From contig JAFZWV010000003.1 of the NCBI GenBank assembly GCA_017617035.1, positions 1-64,000 of the forward strand: a stretch of DNA of 64,000 nt, given 5' to 3'. Both the position numbers and the translations under genes were made by a program. The notes beneath the pieces were generated by a model that searched no databases, was not told where the DNA came from, and was given only the letters and a program-made list of their open reading frames with translations. The first letter of the stretch is position 1, and each line of letters opens with the position of its first letter. The DNA is from Bacteroidales bacterium (lineage in GTDB: Bacteria > Bacteroidota > Bacteroidia > Bacteroidales > UBA932). Shown piece after piece: positions 52,066 to 61,629 of this stretch.

Positions 52066-53739
52066 ATGAATGCTGGATTGATACGTGTGGCAGCTGCGAC
52101 CCCGATGGTCAAAGTAGCCGATGTCGACTGGAATGCCGACGAAATAATCAGGCTCTCCAGGCAGATTGCCGGGGAGAACGACCCGTCTGTAATTGTATTT
52201 CCCGAACTGGCTGTGACAGGTTACACCTGCGGAGATTTATTCTTCCAGCAGGCGTTGATCAAGGGTGCAGAACTCGCTGTCGAGAAGATATGCACCGAGA
52301 CAGCCAAGCTACCCCAGACCTTGGTGATAGGCTGCCCTGTAGCAAACGACGTCCTCTACGACGCCGCGGTGGTGATACGCTCGGGTAAAATTTTGGGCAT
52401 AGTGCCCAAGACCCGGATTTCAGCGACCGAATCCCGCTGGTTCCAGACTGCGTCTGGCATCGTCGAACTGACTTTTGCCGGCCAGTCTTGCCGTTTGGGC
52501 TCCGATTTAAAGTTCGACGGCTTTGAGGTAGAGGTCGGAGAAGTCGAAACGGCGTCCTCATCCGGCATCGTGCTCTGCCCCGCCGCTTCGTTCGAGCTCG
52601 CCGGTAAACATGAGAAGCGCAAGGCCGTCCTGGCCGCCGCTCCGGGAACATATGTCTACAGTTGTAATGGCTACGGCGAATCGACGGACGATTTCGTGTG
52701 GGCCGGCTCGTCGCTCATCTACTCGGGTGGCAAGCTGCTTGCCGAGAACAGACGCTTCCAGCGGCAATCAAGCTGGATAGTCGCCGATTTGGGCGCTGCC
52801 GCTATCTCCTCGCAGCCTTCGGACCGCCTCGACGACATCTTCAACATCCAGACCGTCGCCCTCATGTCGCGCCTCGAACACATCCATTGCAGCAAGTGCG
52901 TAATCGGCGTGTCCGGCGGCCTGGACAGCACCCTCGCGCTGCTCGTCATCTGCGAAGCCTTCGACCGCCTGGGCTATGACCGTAAGGGCGTCTACGGAGT
53001 GACCATGCCCTGCTTCGGAACCTCCGACAGGACACACTCAAACGCCTGGAAGCTGATGGAAGCGCTTGGAATCACGGCCATGGAAATCAACATCGGCAAG
53101 GCCGTCACCCAGCACTTCGAGGACATAGGCCATGACCCCGACAAACACGACGTCACCTACGAAAACGCACAGGCCCGCGAGCGCACCCAAATCCTGATGG
53201 ACCTCTCGAACATGGTCGGCGGCATAGTGGTCGGAACGGGCGACCTGTCGGAAATCGCCCTCGGCTGGTGTACCTACAACGGCGACCATATGAGCATGTA
53301 CGGAGTGAACTCCGGAGTCCCCAAGACCCTCATGAGGGCCATGGTCCGCCGTATTGCCCAGGACCATGCCTGCGGTGCTACCCTTATCGACATAGTTGAA
53401 ACGCCCGTTTCACCCGAGCTCCTGCCCGGCCAGGTCACCGAAGATACCATCGGTCCTTACGAGCTCCACGACTTCTTCCTGGAGCGTGTGGCCATGGGCC
53501 TGACTCCGCGCGCCATCTATGACGAGGCGATGAAGGCCTTTGACGGGCAGTACGACTCCCCCACAATTCTCAAGTGGCTCAATACCTTCTACAGGCGCTT
53601 TTTCACCCAGCAGTTCAAGCGCGCCTGCAGCCCCTGCGGCCCGAAGGCACTGGACGTGTCTCTATCTCCGCGCGGCGACTGGATGATGCCGACGGATGCG
53701 AGCGTAACGCTCTGGCTTAAAGAATTGGATTCGATTTAA
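52066..53739 (+). CDS. nadE: Glutamine-dependent NAD+ synthase
   Basis: A 557-aa two-domain enzyme. The N-terminal nitrilase-like glutaminase (residues 1-about 260) has the catalytic Glu in FPELAVTGYTCGDLF, Lys in VPKTRI and Cys in VLCPAASFEL. The C-terminal synthetase has the PP-loop GVSGGLDSTLALL (about residue 283-295) and GTGDLSEIALGWCTYNGDHMSMYG. It makes NAD from deamido-NAD, ATP and glutamine. The ATG at 52066 is preferred over the 47-codon antisense extension. Confidence 0.95.
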   Translation: MNAGLIRVAAATPMVKVADVDWNADEIIRLSRQIAGENDPSVIVFPELAVTGYTCGDLFFQQALIKGAELAVEKICTETAKLPQTLVIGCPVANDVLYDAAVVIRSGKILGIVPKTRISATESRWFQTASGIVELTFAGQSCRLGSDLKFDGFEVEVGEVETASSSGIVLCPAASFELAGKHEKRKAVLAAAPGTYVYSCNGYGESTDDFVWAGSSLIYSGGKLLAENRRFQRQSSWIVADLGAAAISSQPSDRLDDIFNIQTVALMSRLEHIHCSKCVIGVSGGLDSTLALLVICEAFDRLGYDRKGVYGVTMPCFGTSDRTHSNAWKLMEALGITAMEINIGKAVTQHFEDIGHDPDKHDVTYENAQARERTQILMDLSNMVGGIVVGTGDLSEIALGWCTYNGDHMSMYGVNSGVPKTLMRAMVRRIAQDHACGATLIDIVETPVSPELLPGQVTEDTIGPYELHDFFLERVAMGLTPRAIYDEAMKAFDGQYDSPTILKWLNTFYRRFFTQQFKRACSPCGPKALDVSLSPRGDWMMPTDASVTLWLKELDSI

Positions 53740-55481
53740 TCCCCGAACAACAGGGCCATGTCTGCGGATATGGCCTTTTTTGCTGCAGCTTCCGGGACGA
53801 ACTTCCAGTCACCCAGAAGGACGTTGTTGTCTTCCATCGCGCTGTATGGCGCGACAAGTGTTTCCGGGCCAACGTTTTCGTAGATGTAGAAGTACTTGTA
53901 GATAAGGTCGCGTATCTCCGGCCAGCGTGTCTCGAGACGCTCGTCCAGCTGCTCGCGTGTGAGGCCTGCGCCTTCGAAGAGAAGGTCGCCGCCGCCCGCC
54001 GCACGATACGAGGTCATGGCCACGGTGTATTCCGCTTCGGGCTTGAACGCGCTGCCATCGGCCATCGAACTGATCTTTACCCTGGAGCCGAAAGGCTTGG
54101 TTATGTCGACCGTGTAGTTGATGCCGGAAGCGCTGTCGAAGTTATAGCTGCGGTTCACGAAAGACCACTTCTGCTGGTTGTAGCGCGCATCCGAGCGAGG
54201 GACGATGAGCAGAGCATGTCCGCCGGGCTTCAGGGTCTGTATCCACTTGTCGTAAGAGTATTCGAGGTAGTCTTTTATCTCTCGGCCGGTCAGGCGCAGG
54301 ACACACAAAGAATTCTCGAACGGGTAGATCGTAAACAGGTCATTGAAGATGACCGGACCCGCTGGTATAGTCTTGTTAAAAGTAAGAGGAGCCGCGAACG
54401 AGATCTCCGCACCGGAGAAAGCGCGCTCTACGTAGTGGATAAAGTCGATGTAGAAACAGCGGCCCGCGAAGGATTCACGGGTGAGCATGGGTGCTGTGAG
54501 CGAGCCGACCTCCATGGTCGTGAACTCTCGTATATTGGCGAAATCCCTCGCGAATGCAGCGCGCATCGCGGGATCAGCCTTCGACTTGTCTACCCTCACG
54601 ATTGACGGCTCGATCTTCTTGTTGCCGTCACGGTCGAGCGTTATCACCGTGTGGCTGAAGTTGCCCGCCTTCGAGCCGGTATTGACCAGGGCAATAGAGT
54701 CGTTGGCCTCAAGTCGAGGACGATGGTCATGGGACGAGACGACCAGGTCCACTCCGCGAAGGGTCTTGAACAGGTCGAGCGCCTGGGACTCGAGTATCTT
54801 ACCGTCGCCATTTCCAACTCCGCTGTGGACCGCGACTATGGTCACATCGGGCTTAACCTTCGCTTTCAGGGCATCTACACGTTCCTGCACGAACGGCAGG
54901 AGCGATACGAACTTCATGCCCGACCAGATGCTTTCATCGAGCCATGCCGCCATATTAGGATTGGTATAACCCATTACGAGGACCTTCAGCCCACCGCGCT
55001 TAAATACCTTATATTCAGGCCAGTAGGGCGTTCCATCCGGCTTGATTGCATTGCCGGCGAGGAAAGGGATGCCATGGTCGGCGAGCTGCCTTGTCACCCT
55101 GTCATAAACGGGATGCCCCGTCTCGACGTCGTGGTTACCCACAACTATAGCGTCGTAGTGCATGTAATCGACGAGCCTGACGAAAAGGTGATCGCCAAGG
55201 GTGTCGAGATAGTTGCTGACATAGGCGGCATTGTCGCCCTGGAGGCAGTCTCCGGCGTCGAGCAGAAGGACGTTGCGGGGGCCGACGGCAGCTCGTATGC
55301 TGTCCACATAATGGTTGATGGCCATCAGGCTGGGAACCTGCTTGCCCCCTACGTAGGTAGAGTCGAACCAGGCGCCATGGACGTCGTTGGTGGAGATAAC
55401 ATGGAGAGTGCCGGAATGGGGCTGGCAAGCAGCCGCGACCAGGACCGCAGCAGCCAGAAATATTGCACTTAACTTTTTCAT
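53736..55481 (-). CDS. 5'-nucleotidase/UshA-type metallophosphatase lipoprotein
   Basis: A 581-aa exported lipoprotein (lipobox AAAC, Cys19). The N-terminal calcineurin-like domain has STNDVHGAWF, DAGDCLQGDN, VVGNHDVETGHP, AVHSGVGNGDGK and SSHDHRP, the five metal motifs. The C-terminal 5'-nucleotidase domain has NTGSKAGNFSH and the substrate-binding LRLTGREIKDYLEYSYD and YTVAMTSYRAAGGGD. In many Bacteroidales the two domains are separate genes; here they are fused. It probably dephosphorylates extracellular nucleotides and feeds nucleoside salvage. 4-bp overlap with the upstream barrel gene; 4-bp convergent overlap with nadE. Confidence 0.92.
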   Translation of the reverse strand: MKKLSAIFLAAAVLVAAACQPHSGTLHVISTNDVHGAWFDSTYVGGKQVPSLMAINHYVDSIRAAVGPRNVLLLDAGDCLQGDNAAYVSNYLDTLGDHLFVRLVDYMHYDAIVVGNHDVETGHPVYDRVTRQLADHGIPFLAGNAIKPDGTPYWPEYKVFKRGGLKVLVMGYTNPNMAAWLDESIWSGMKFVSLLPFVQERVDALKAKVKPDVTIVAVHSGVGNGDGKILESQALDLFKTLRGVDLVVSSHDHRPRLEANDSIALVNTGSKAGNFSHTVITLDRDGNKKIEPSIVRVDKSKADPAMRAAFARDFANIREFTTMEVGSLTAPMLTRESFAGRCFYIDFIHYVERAFSGAEISFAAPLTFNKTIPAGPVIFNDLFTIYPFENSLCVLRLTGREIKDYLEYSYDKWIQTLKPGGHALLIVPRSDARYNQQKWSFVNRSYNFDSASGINYTVDITKPFGSRVKISSMADGSAFKPEAEYTVAMTSYRAAGGGDLLFEGAGLTREQLDERLETRWPEIRDLIYKYFYIYENVGPETLVAPYSAMEDNNVLLGDWKFVPEAAAKKAISADMALLFGD

Positions 55482-56542
55482 ATGTTGAAAACGAGGGCGA
55501 CGCGTTGCTCCGAGCCAAGGAAGCCTTCAGAGCCGAAGTGGAAGCGGAAACTGACCTTCAGATCGAGTTTTTTGGTAATGCGGGGCTGCCAGTAAAGCTC
55601 GGCGAGATCATAGAATCCTTTGTAGAACTTTGAACCGCGATAGAGCATATCTCCATAGGGGTTGCCGGCAGAGTCAGTATCTCCGTAGAAAGGAACCATG
55701 TCCTTAGTATATGCAGTTATGTTGCGCATACCAAGGCTTTTTCTTTGGATTTTCAGTTCCGCTTCGCCGCCAAAAGGCAAACGAAGATCGTCTATCAGGC
55801 GGTCCCTTTGATAACTGCCTATCGCGCTGAGTTTCAGGCTGAGTTCGGAATCGGGATTATCGGCAGCGAAGTCGTACTTCACGAAAGCCTGAAGGTGATG
55901 GTTATCCACGACTCCCGGAGCGGCCACACTGCCGGCGTAGTGATAAAAACTTCCTGCCCAGCCCAAAGAGAGGCTGTTGGTAAGACCGGCCGAGCCGTAA
56001 CTCAATATCTGAAAACGCTCTTTTCTGGTATTGCCGTACTTCCCCATCCAGTCGAGGGCCAGTTCGGTAAAGAATGTTTCCTTCCCGTAAGACAGATACA
56101 TACCGTCGAGGTTGAAATCCGTCTCCAGGGTCTCTTCGCTCATCAGAGCCTCGCTGTAAACGCCCTTGACAAAGCGCCTGGGGAAAGAGCCCACTACGGC
56201 CTCGAAGGTTTTAATGCCGTCTGTATAAGCTGCGTTGTAATAAATGGGAACGTCGGCGACTATGTCTTTGAGGGCCTCAATCTCGGTTCCCATCTGCTTA
56301 ACCATATCTACTCCGAACACCAGTTTATGCGACAAGGTTTCGCTCTGGGTGAAATCCCATCCGAAGACGTTGGATACTCTCACAAAATGGATGGTCTCTG
56401 AAGGGATATATGCGTTGTGTGAGGGGGCGAATTCGTGGTTGTCGAACACATAGCCGAGACCAGATTCAGAGAAGAATTTTCCCTGGGCGAAGCTCGCGCA
56501 GCCGACAGCCAGCAAAAGGATAGTGATGAGAGCCCTTTTCAT
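55478..56542 (-). CDS. Exported beta-barrel-like outer-membrane protein
   Basis: A 354-aa protein with signal peptide (MKRALITILLLAVGCASFAQ) and beta-strand-rich sequence with alternating patterns (LGYVFDNHEFAPSH, ELALDWMGKYG, FRFHFGSEGFLGSEQRVALVFNI), ending in an aromatic/hydrophobic residue as outer-membrane proteins do. No family is recognised. Co-transcribed with the 5'-nucleotidase (4-bp overlap); a nucleoside channel or transporter partner is possible but unproven. ATG lies 9 nt after a -7 box. Confidence 0.75.
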   Translation of the reverse strand: MKRALITILLLAVGCASFAQGKFFSESGLGYVFDNHEFAPSHNAYIPSETIHFVRVSNVFGWDFTQSETLSHKLVFGVDMVKQMGTEIEALKDIVADVPIYYNAAYTDGIKTFEAVVGSFPRRFVKGVYSEALMSEETLETDFNLDGMYLSYGKETFFTELALDWMGKYGNTRKERFQILSYGSAGLTNSLSLGWAGSFYHYAGSVAAPGVVDNHHLQAFVKYDFAADNPDSELSLKLSAIGSYQRDRLIDDLRLPFGGEAELKIQRKSLGMRNITAYTKDMVPFYGDTDSAGNPYGDMLYRGSKFYKGFYDLAELYWQPRITKKLDLKVSFRFHFGSEGFLGSEQRVALVFNI

Positions 56543-56551
56543 AATCAGTCT

Positions 56552-56580
56552 CAAATTTAATCAGAAATTGTGTAAATTTG
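56552..56580. promoter_or_regulatory. Overlapping divergent promoters for barrel protein (-) and ffh (+)
   Basis: TAAATTTG is present on both strands: minus at 56559-56552 and plus at 56573-56580, left edges 21 bp apart. The ffh leader is about 28 nt. Confidence 0.7.
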
Positions 56581-56608
56581 CGACTCGATTGTAAAGAAAC
56601 AGCAGATT

Positions 56609-57919
56609 ATGTTCGAAAACCTCAGCGAAAGACTGGAGCGCTCATTCAAGATACTCAAAGGTGAAGGCAAAATCACCGAAATCAATATTTCCGAGACCCT
56701 GAAGGAAGTCCGTCGGGCCCTGCTCGACGCCGACGTGTCCTACAAGGTCGCCAAGGAATTCTGCGACAACGTCAAGAAGAAGGCGCTCGGGCAGAACGTG
56801 CTTACCGCCGTGAAGCCCCAGCAGATGATGATCAAGATAGTCCACGACGAACTCGTGGAGTTCATGGGCAGCGAGGAATCGGACATCAATCTCAAAGGCT
56901 CCCCTGCCGTCGTCTTGATTGCCGGTCTCAACGGTTCCGGTAAGACTACCTTCACCGCCAAACTCGGCGTTTATCTCAAGAAGAAAGGAAAGAAGGTCCT
57001 TCTCGCGGCGTGCGACACCTTCAGGCCGGCCGCAATCGAGCAGTTGAAGACCCTCGCCGAAGGCGCCGGTCTTCCTGTCTTCTCGATCGACGGCGAATCC
57101 GACCCCGTGAAGGTGGCCAGGGCCGCGATATCCCAGGGTGGCTATGACGTGGTTATTGTCGATACCGCCGGCCGCCTCGCCGTGGACCAGGAACTAATGG
57201 ACGAGATCCGCGAGATGCATCGGGCCTGTTCTCCTTCCGAGACCTTGTTCGTCGTCGATGCAATGACCGGCCAGGATGCAGTGCTGAGCGCCACGGCCTT
57301 CAACGAGGCCATCGACTACGACGGTATCGTCCTTACAAAACTCGACGGCGATACACGTGGCGGCGCGGCCCTCTCGGTGAAGGCCGTGAGCGGCAAACCC
57401 GTCAAGTTCGTGAGCACGGGCGAAAAACTCGAGGCCATCGATGTCTTCCACCCTTCGCGCATCGCCGACCGTATTCTCGGCATGGGCGATGTCGTTTCCC
57501 TCGTGGAGCGCGCCCAGGAGCAGTTCGACGAGAAGCAGGCTCGCGAGATGAAGAAAAAGGTCGCCAAGGGCAAATTCAACTTCAACGACTACTACGACCA
57601 GATTCAGCAGGTCCGCAAGATGGGCGACATCAAGGAACTCGCCGGTATGATCCCGGGAGTTGGCAATGCCATGAAAGATGTCGATATCGACAACGACAAA
57701 GCCTTCAAGAGCACTGAAGCCATCATCAAGAGCATGACCCCCTACGAGCGCGAACACCCTGAGGTTCTCAACGGTTCGCGCCGCCGCCGCATCGCCGCCG
57801 GCTCAGGCACCAGCCTTGCCGACGTCAATCGCCTCATCAAGCAGTTCGAGGGCTCTCAGAAAATGATGAAGATGGCCATGGACGGTTCCCTTCAGAACCG
57901 GCTTAAGGGGTTGAGGTAA
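56609..57919 (+). CDS. ffh: Signal recognition particle protein Ffh
   Basis: A 436-aa GTPase. The NG domain has GLNGSGKTTFTAKL (G1, about residue 105-118), DTFRPAAIEQL, DTAGRLAVDQ (G3, about 185) and TKLDGDTRGGAAL (G4). The Met-rich M domain occupies the last about 120 residues (GMIPGVGNAMKD, SRRRRIAAGSGTS, MMKMAMDG). It binds the signal sequences of nascent membrane proteins with 4.5S RNA; no 4.5S gene was seen in the window. Confidence 0.96.
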   Translation: MFENLSERLERSFKILKGEGKITEINISETLKEVRRALLDADVSYKVAKEFCDNVKKKALGQNVLTAVKPQQMMIKIVHDELVEFMGSEESDINLKGSPAVVLIAGLNGSGKTTFTAKLGVYLKKKGKKVLLAACDTFRPAAIEQLKTLAEGAGLPVFSIDGESDPVKVARAAISQGGYDVVIVDTAGRLAVDQELMDEIREMHRACSPSETLFVVDAMTGQDAVLSATAFNEAIDYDGIVLTKLDGDTRGGAALSVKAVSGKPVKFVSTGEKLEAIDVFHPSRIADRILGMGDVVSLVERAQEQFDEKQAREMKKKVAKGKFNFNDYYDQIQQVRKMGDIKELAGMIPGVGNAMKDVDIDNDKAFKSTEAIIKSMTPYEREHPEVLNGSRRRRIAAGSGTSLADVNRLIKQFEGSQKMMKMAMDGSLQNRLKGLR

Positions 57920-58729
57920 TTATTTAAGATACCGCCCCCGCAGTTCCTGAATATCCCCATCGCTTAGTCCCATCGGCCCGCGAAGATACACATCGAGCGA
58001 GCCGTAGCGCTTGTCGATTTCGTCGAGGGCGGCGACAAAGTTGTCTGTGTTGGCGCCGAGAAATGATTTCACTACTCCGACTTTCTCTTCTTTGCCGCCA
58101 AAAAAGCGAACGCGACGGGCATATTTCCGGACATCCGCCTTGTAAATCTCATTGGTTGCGTCGAAATCCTCAACGATTGTTTCGCGATTAGCGCCAAGAG
58201 CGGCCAGAAGTAGCGCCGAGGCTATTCCGGTGCGGTCTTTTCCCTGGGTGCAGTGATAGAGGACTGCGCCTTCGCCGGCATTCAAAACGAGTCTGAAAAA
58301 CTCTGCGAACTGCGCCTGACAATCGGGGTCAAAGAACAAAACAGGGTACATGTTTTGCGCGACCTTCTTAGCCTTTTCGTTGAAGGCGGCCATCACGATC
58401 ACCTTCTTGACATCGAATTTCTTCCTCCCCGAAAATTTCTTTTTCTCCTCCTCCGTGGCCCCGGCGGCGGCATTGCCGCTTGCATCGATGGGCAGGCTCA
58501 CATACTTCGCGCCTTCAATGGGACGGTCAATTTTGCCCTTGAGCTCTTCCTCCTTGCGGAAGTCTATGACAAGAGAAACCGGAAGCGAAGACAGGTACTT
58601 TAAATCCGCCTTAGTTGCATCGGCAAGATGAGCAGACCGCAAAAGCAGCCCGTCTTTAACCCGAAAACCCTTGCCGACAGGATTTCCGCCGAGGTCTCGC
58701 GCATTGACTATCCCCTTAAGCGGAAGCAT
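57920..58729 (-). CDS. Tyrosine-protein phosphatase (DSP-type)
   Basis: A 269-aa phosphatase. The N-terminal ARDLGGNPVGKGFRVKDGLLLRSAHL is the start of the Y_phosphatase3 family, and the catalytic loop is YHCTQGKDRTGIASALL (Cys-x5-Arg, about residues 159-175). No signal peptide. The basic stretch EEEKKKFSGRKKFDVKK is an insert. It overlaps the phosphotransferase gene by 14 bp. The substrate (protein or phosphoinositide) is not clear. Confidence 0.9.
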   Translation of the reverse strand: MLPLKGIVNARDLGGNPVGKGFRVKDGLLLRSAHLADATKADLKYLSSLPVSLVIDFRKEEELKGKIDRPIEGAKYVSLPIDASGNAAAGATEEEKKKFSGRKKFDVKKVIVMAAFNEKAKKVAQNMYPVLFFDPDCQAQFAEFFRLVLNAGEGAVLYHCTQGKDRTGIASALLLAALGANRETIVEDFDATNEIYKADVRKYARRVRFFGGKEEKVGVVKSFLGANTDNFVAALDEIDKRYGSLDVYLRGPMGLSDGDIQELRGRYLK

Positions 58730-59579
58730 AGTAGGTCCTAATCAGCTTCTTTATTATTATTCCGAAGAAGATCTGTTCGGCGAGCCTGTTCTTATGGAAT
58801 TCGTAACACAGAATCATGTCCAGGGCGGCAAACTTGCCTGCCAGAAGATCGAGCTCAGTGTGGTCTTCCTTGCCCGCGTAAGCCTTTGCAAAAGCATCCC
58901 AGAAGCGGCGGAGCTGATCCTCTTTCATATGGAAAATATTCTGCACCTGCTTCATCGGCGCATAGACGTTACAAATTAGGAACAGATGTCCCAGGTCGAA
59001 CATTGGGTCTCCGTAGCCGAAGCGGTCGAGGTCTATCCAGAAATAGCGGTCTCCGGACAGAACGAGATTGCCCATATTTAAATCTCCATGGATACAGGTA
59101 TTCTTATCTTCTACAGTGTCCGCGAAAGCCCGAATAAGATCGAGATTCTTCCGGCTTACGAAACGTACCTGATTGAAACACTTCTCCAACTGTGCTTTAC
59201 GGCTTGGGAAAAGGGTCGTGTCGCAAGGCGTTGCGAACAGCTCTTTCCCTCTCGCGCACAGGAACTTAGCCATTTCTTCAATACGCGCTGGTTCGTCGCA
59301 ACAAATGCGGGATAGTGATTTCTTGCCGACAATGCGTTCGGTGATGGTCCCATACGAATCCCCGACCCGGACTATTTCTTTGGCCTCGGGAACTGCAACG
59401 CCAAGTTTCCCGACTGCAGTAGAGACGCTGTACTCCTTAAGGGCGAAATCCAGTGTATCCAGACCGCTTTTATTAATCTTCAGGATAACGTCGGGGTAGT
59501 CAGCGTTAACAAACACTTTCCCGTTTCCGCCCTCGCCAACTTGACGCCAGGCGGCAAGATCGATTTGCCGGTATTCCAT
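58716..59579 (-). CDS. APH-family phosphotransferase (TIGR02172-like)
   Basis: A 287-aa kinase-like protein with glycine-rich GEGGNGKVFVNADYPDVILKINK (ATP loop and Lys), TITERIVGKKSL, catalytic loop IHGDLNMGNLVL (about residue 162-173) and metal-binding WIDLDRFGYGDPMFDLGHLF. This pattern fits a Fibrobacter/Bacteroidetes paralogous family of aminoglycoside-phosphotransferase fold. The natural substrate is unknown; the name does not imply drug resistance. It overlaps the phosphatase by 14 bp, 4 bp after gdhA. Confidence 0.8.
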   Translation of the reverse strand: MEYRQIDLAAWRQVGEGGNGKVFVNADYPDVILKINKSGLDTLDFALKEYSVSTAVGKLGVAVPEAKEIVRVGDSYGTITERIVGKKSLSRICCDEPARIEEMAKFLCARGKELFATPCDTTLFPSRKAQLEKCFNQVRFVSRKNLDLIRAFADTVEDKNTCIHGDLNMGNLVLSGDRYFWIDLDRFGYGDPMFDLGHLFLICNVYAPMKQVQNIFHMKEDQLRRFWDAFAKAYAGKEDHTELDLLAGKFAALDMILCYEFHKNRLAEQIFFGIIIKKLIRTYYASA

Positions 59580-59583
59580 AATG

Positions 59584-60939
59584 TTAAACGAGGCCCTGGT
59601 CCATCATCGCAGTCGCGACTTTCATGAAGCCTGCGACATTGGCTCCGCGGACGTAGTCGATATAGCCGTCGGGATCCGTACCATACTTGAGACAGTTGGC
59701 ATGGATGTCCGACATGATGCGGCGCAGATAGTTGTCTACCTCCTCGGCTGTCCATTTCTGGCGCATGGAGTTCTGGCTCATTTCGAGGCCTGAGGTCGCC
59801 ACGCCACCTGCGTTGGATGCCTTGCCGGGCGAATAGAGCAGCTTGTGCTTCTTGAAGATTTCGATTGCCTCTGGAGTGCTGGGCATGTTCGCGCCCTCTG
59901 CGACACACCAGCAGCCGTTGTCTACGAGCGCCTGGGCATCGGCCTTTTCGATTTCGTTCTGGGTCGCGCAAGGCAGGGCGATATCGCACTTGATGCGCCA
60001 TGGCCGCTCGCCGGGATAGTAGGTGGCGGTAGGATATTTCTCAGCGTACTCCTTGATTCGGCCGCGCTTGACGTTCTTCAGGAAGAGAACGTATTCGAGC
60101 TTCTCTTCGTTGAGGCCGTCGGGGTCATAGACGAAGCCGTCGCTATCGGAAAGGGTGACGACCTTGGCCCCGAGGCGCATGGCTTTCTGGGCTGCATACT
60201 GAGCAACGTTGCCCGCGCCGGAGACGAGGACCGTCTGGCCCTTGAAGCTCTTACCGCGGGTGGCGAGCATCTGCTCGGCGAAGTAGCAAAGACCATAGCC
60301 TGTCGCTTCCGGCCTGATGAGGCTGCCGCCCCAAGTCTGGCCCTTACCGGTCAGCGTTCCGGTGAATTCGTCGCGCAGGCGCTTGTACTGGCCGAACATG
60401 AAACCGATTTCGCGGCCGCCGACTCCGATATCGCCCGCGGGGACGTCGGTATCAGGGCCGATATGGCGCTGGAGCTCGGTCATGAAGCTCTGGCAGAAGC
60501 GCATCACCTCGGCGTCTGACTTGCCGCGGGGGCTGAAGTCCGAGCCGCCCTTTGCTCCGCCCATCGGGAGGGTTGTCAGCGCGTTCTTGAAGGTCTGTTC
60601 GAAAGCGAGGAACTTCATGATGGAGAGGTTCACGCTGGCGTGGAAGCGGATGCCGCCCTTGTAAGGGCCGATCGCGCTGTTCATCTGGACACGGAAGCCA
60701 CGGTTGATGCGGACTTCGCCTTCGTCGTCCATCCATGGCACGCGGAACATGATCACGCGCTCGGGTTCGACCATCCTTTCCATGATCTTGGCATCAAGTA
60801 AATGGGGGTAGGCCTCGAGGGTCGGAGCGACCGCCTCAAGAACTTCCTTGACTGCCTGATGGAACTCTGATTCTCTCGGGTTCTTGGCGATTAACTCCGC
60901 CATGAACTCCTTGACATACTTCTCGGTAAACGCTGACAT
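59584..60939 (-). CDS. gdhA: NADP-specific glutamate dehydrogenase (hexameric)
   Basis: A 451-aa enzyme making glutamate from 2-oxoglutarate and ammonia. The substrate region has GGIRFHASVNLSIMKFLAFE and PMGGAKGGSDFSPRGKS (catalytic Lys, about residues 111-134), followed by the Rossmann sequence VLVSGAGNVAQYAAQKA (about 237) and SDSDGFVYD. Length and motifs fit the small hexameric NADP type. A -7 box TATATTTG lies at 60975-60968 with a leader of about 28 nt. First of three minus-strand genes ending at 57920. Confidence 0.95.
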   Translation of the reverse strand: MSAFTEKYVKEFMAELIAKNPRESEFHQAVKEVLEAVAPTLEAYPHLLDAKIMERMVEPERVIMFRVPWMDDEGEVRINRGFRVQMNSAIGPYKGGIRFHASVNLSIMKFLAFEQTFKNALTTLPMGGAKGGSDFSPRGKSDAEVMRFCQSFMTELQRHIGPDTDVPAGDIGVGGREIGFMFGQYKRLRDEFTGTLTGKGQTWGGSLIRPEATGYGLCYFAEQMLATRGKSFKGQTVLVSGAGNVAQYAAQKAMRLGAKVVTLSDSDGFVYDPDGLNEEKLEYVLFLKNVKRGRIKEYAEKYPTATYYPGERPWRIKCDIALPCATQNEIEKADAQALVDNGCWCVAEGANMPSTPEAIEIFKKHKLLYSPGKASNAGGVATSGLEMSQNSMRQKWTAEEVDNYLRRIMSDIHANCLKYGTDPDGYIDYVRGANVAGFMKVATAMMDQGLV

Positions 60940-60967
60940 AACTATGTATTTTTGATAAAGCCAATTT

Positions 60968-60995
60968 CAAATATACGCAATTATTCCTAACTTTG
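60968..60995. promoter_or_regulatory. Overlapping divergent promoters for gdhA (-) and nitroreductase (+)
   Basis: TATATTTG on the minus strand (60975-60968) and TAACTTTG on the plus strand (60988-60995), left edges 20 bp apart. The nitroreductase ATG at 61001 lies 5 nt after its box. Confidence 0.7.
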
Positions 60996-61000
60996 ACGCC

Positions 61001-61627
61001 ATGGCAGACAATTATCTGGAGAAACGGCAGGAAGAGATTTCCCGCGCAGCGACAGTCTCTAACAGGCCTTCGTTAGAGACCCTTATCAGGCGCAATCGCA
61101 GCGTCAGGGGCTATGACCAGTCATATGTGGTCCACGAAAGGCAGCTCAAGGCGATGGTGGCCGTAAATCCCAAGGTCGCTTCGTCGGTTAATCAGCAGGC
61201 TCTTAGGTTCCATCTGGTCACTAAAGGCCCCGAAGCCGACGAGGTTAACCGTCACATCAAGATGGGTCGCGCCCTTCCCGAACTTCACCTGCCCTTCCCG
61301 GGGACCGAACCGGAGGCTTTCATTGTTGTCTGCACTACCAAGCCGGAGAATCCCGGACTGTTGATCGATCTTGGGATCTCGGTCCAGACCATGCTCCTCA
61401 AGGCCGTGGATCTTGGGCTTAACGGATTGATTATCCGTAATTTCGACCATGCTGCGCTGCAGGCCGGCCTGGGCCTTCCGCTCGAGCCTATTTGCGTTGT
61501 TGCCGTCGGAAAGAGCGCCGAGAAAATCGAACTGGTCGAGATTTCGGCCGAGGAATCCATCAAGTATTATCGCAAGGACGGAATTCACTACGTCCCGAAA
61601 ATCAGAGTCGAAGACATTATTATTTAG
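61001..61627 (+). CDS. Nitroreductase family protein
   Basis: A 208-aa FMN oxidoreductase: LIRRNRSVRGYDQSY (about residues 28-42, FMN binding), SVNQQALRFHLVTKGPEADEVNR and the C-terminal VQTMLLKAVDLGLNGLIIRNF region and PICVVAVGKSAEKIEL. It differs from the gene at 30729 in having a longer N terminus. It is followed after 2 bp by an aminotransferase. The start ATG is 5 nt from the -7 box at 60988-60995. Confidence 0.88.
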   Translation: MADNYLEKRQEEISRAATVSNRPSLETLIRRNRSVRGYDQSYVVHERQLKAMVAVNPKVASSVNQQALRFHLVTKGPEADEVNRHIKMGRALPELHLPFPGTEPEAFIVVCTTKPENPGLLIDLGISVQTMLLKAVDLGLNGLIIRNFDHAALQAGLGLPLEPICVVAVGKSAEKIELVEISAEESIKYYRKDGIHYVPKIRVEDIII

Positions 61628-61629
61628 AT

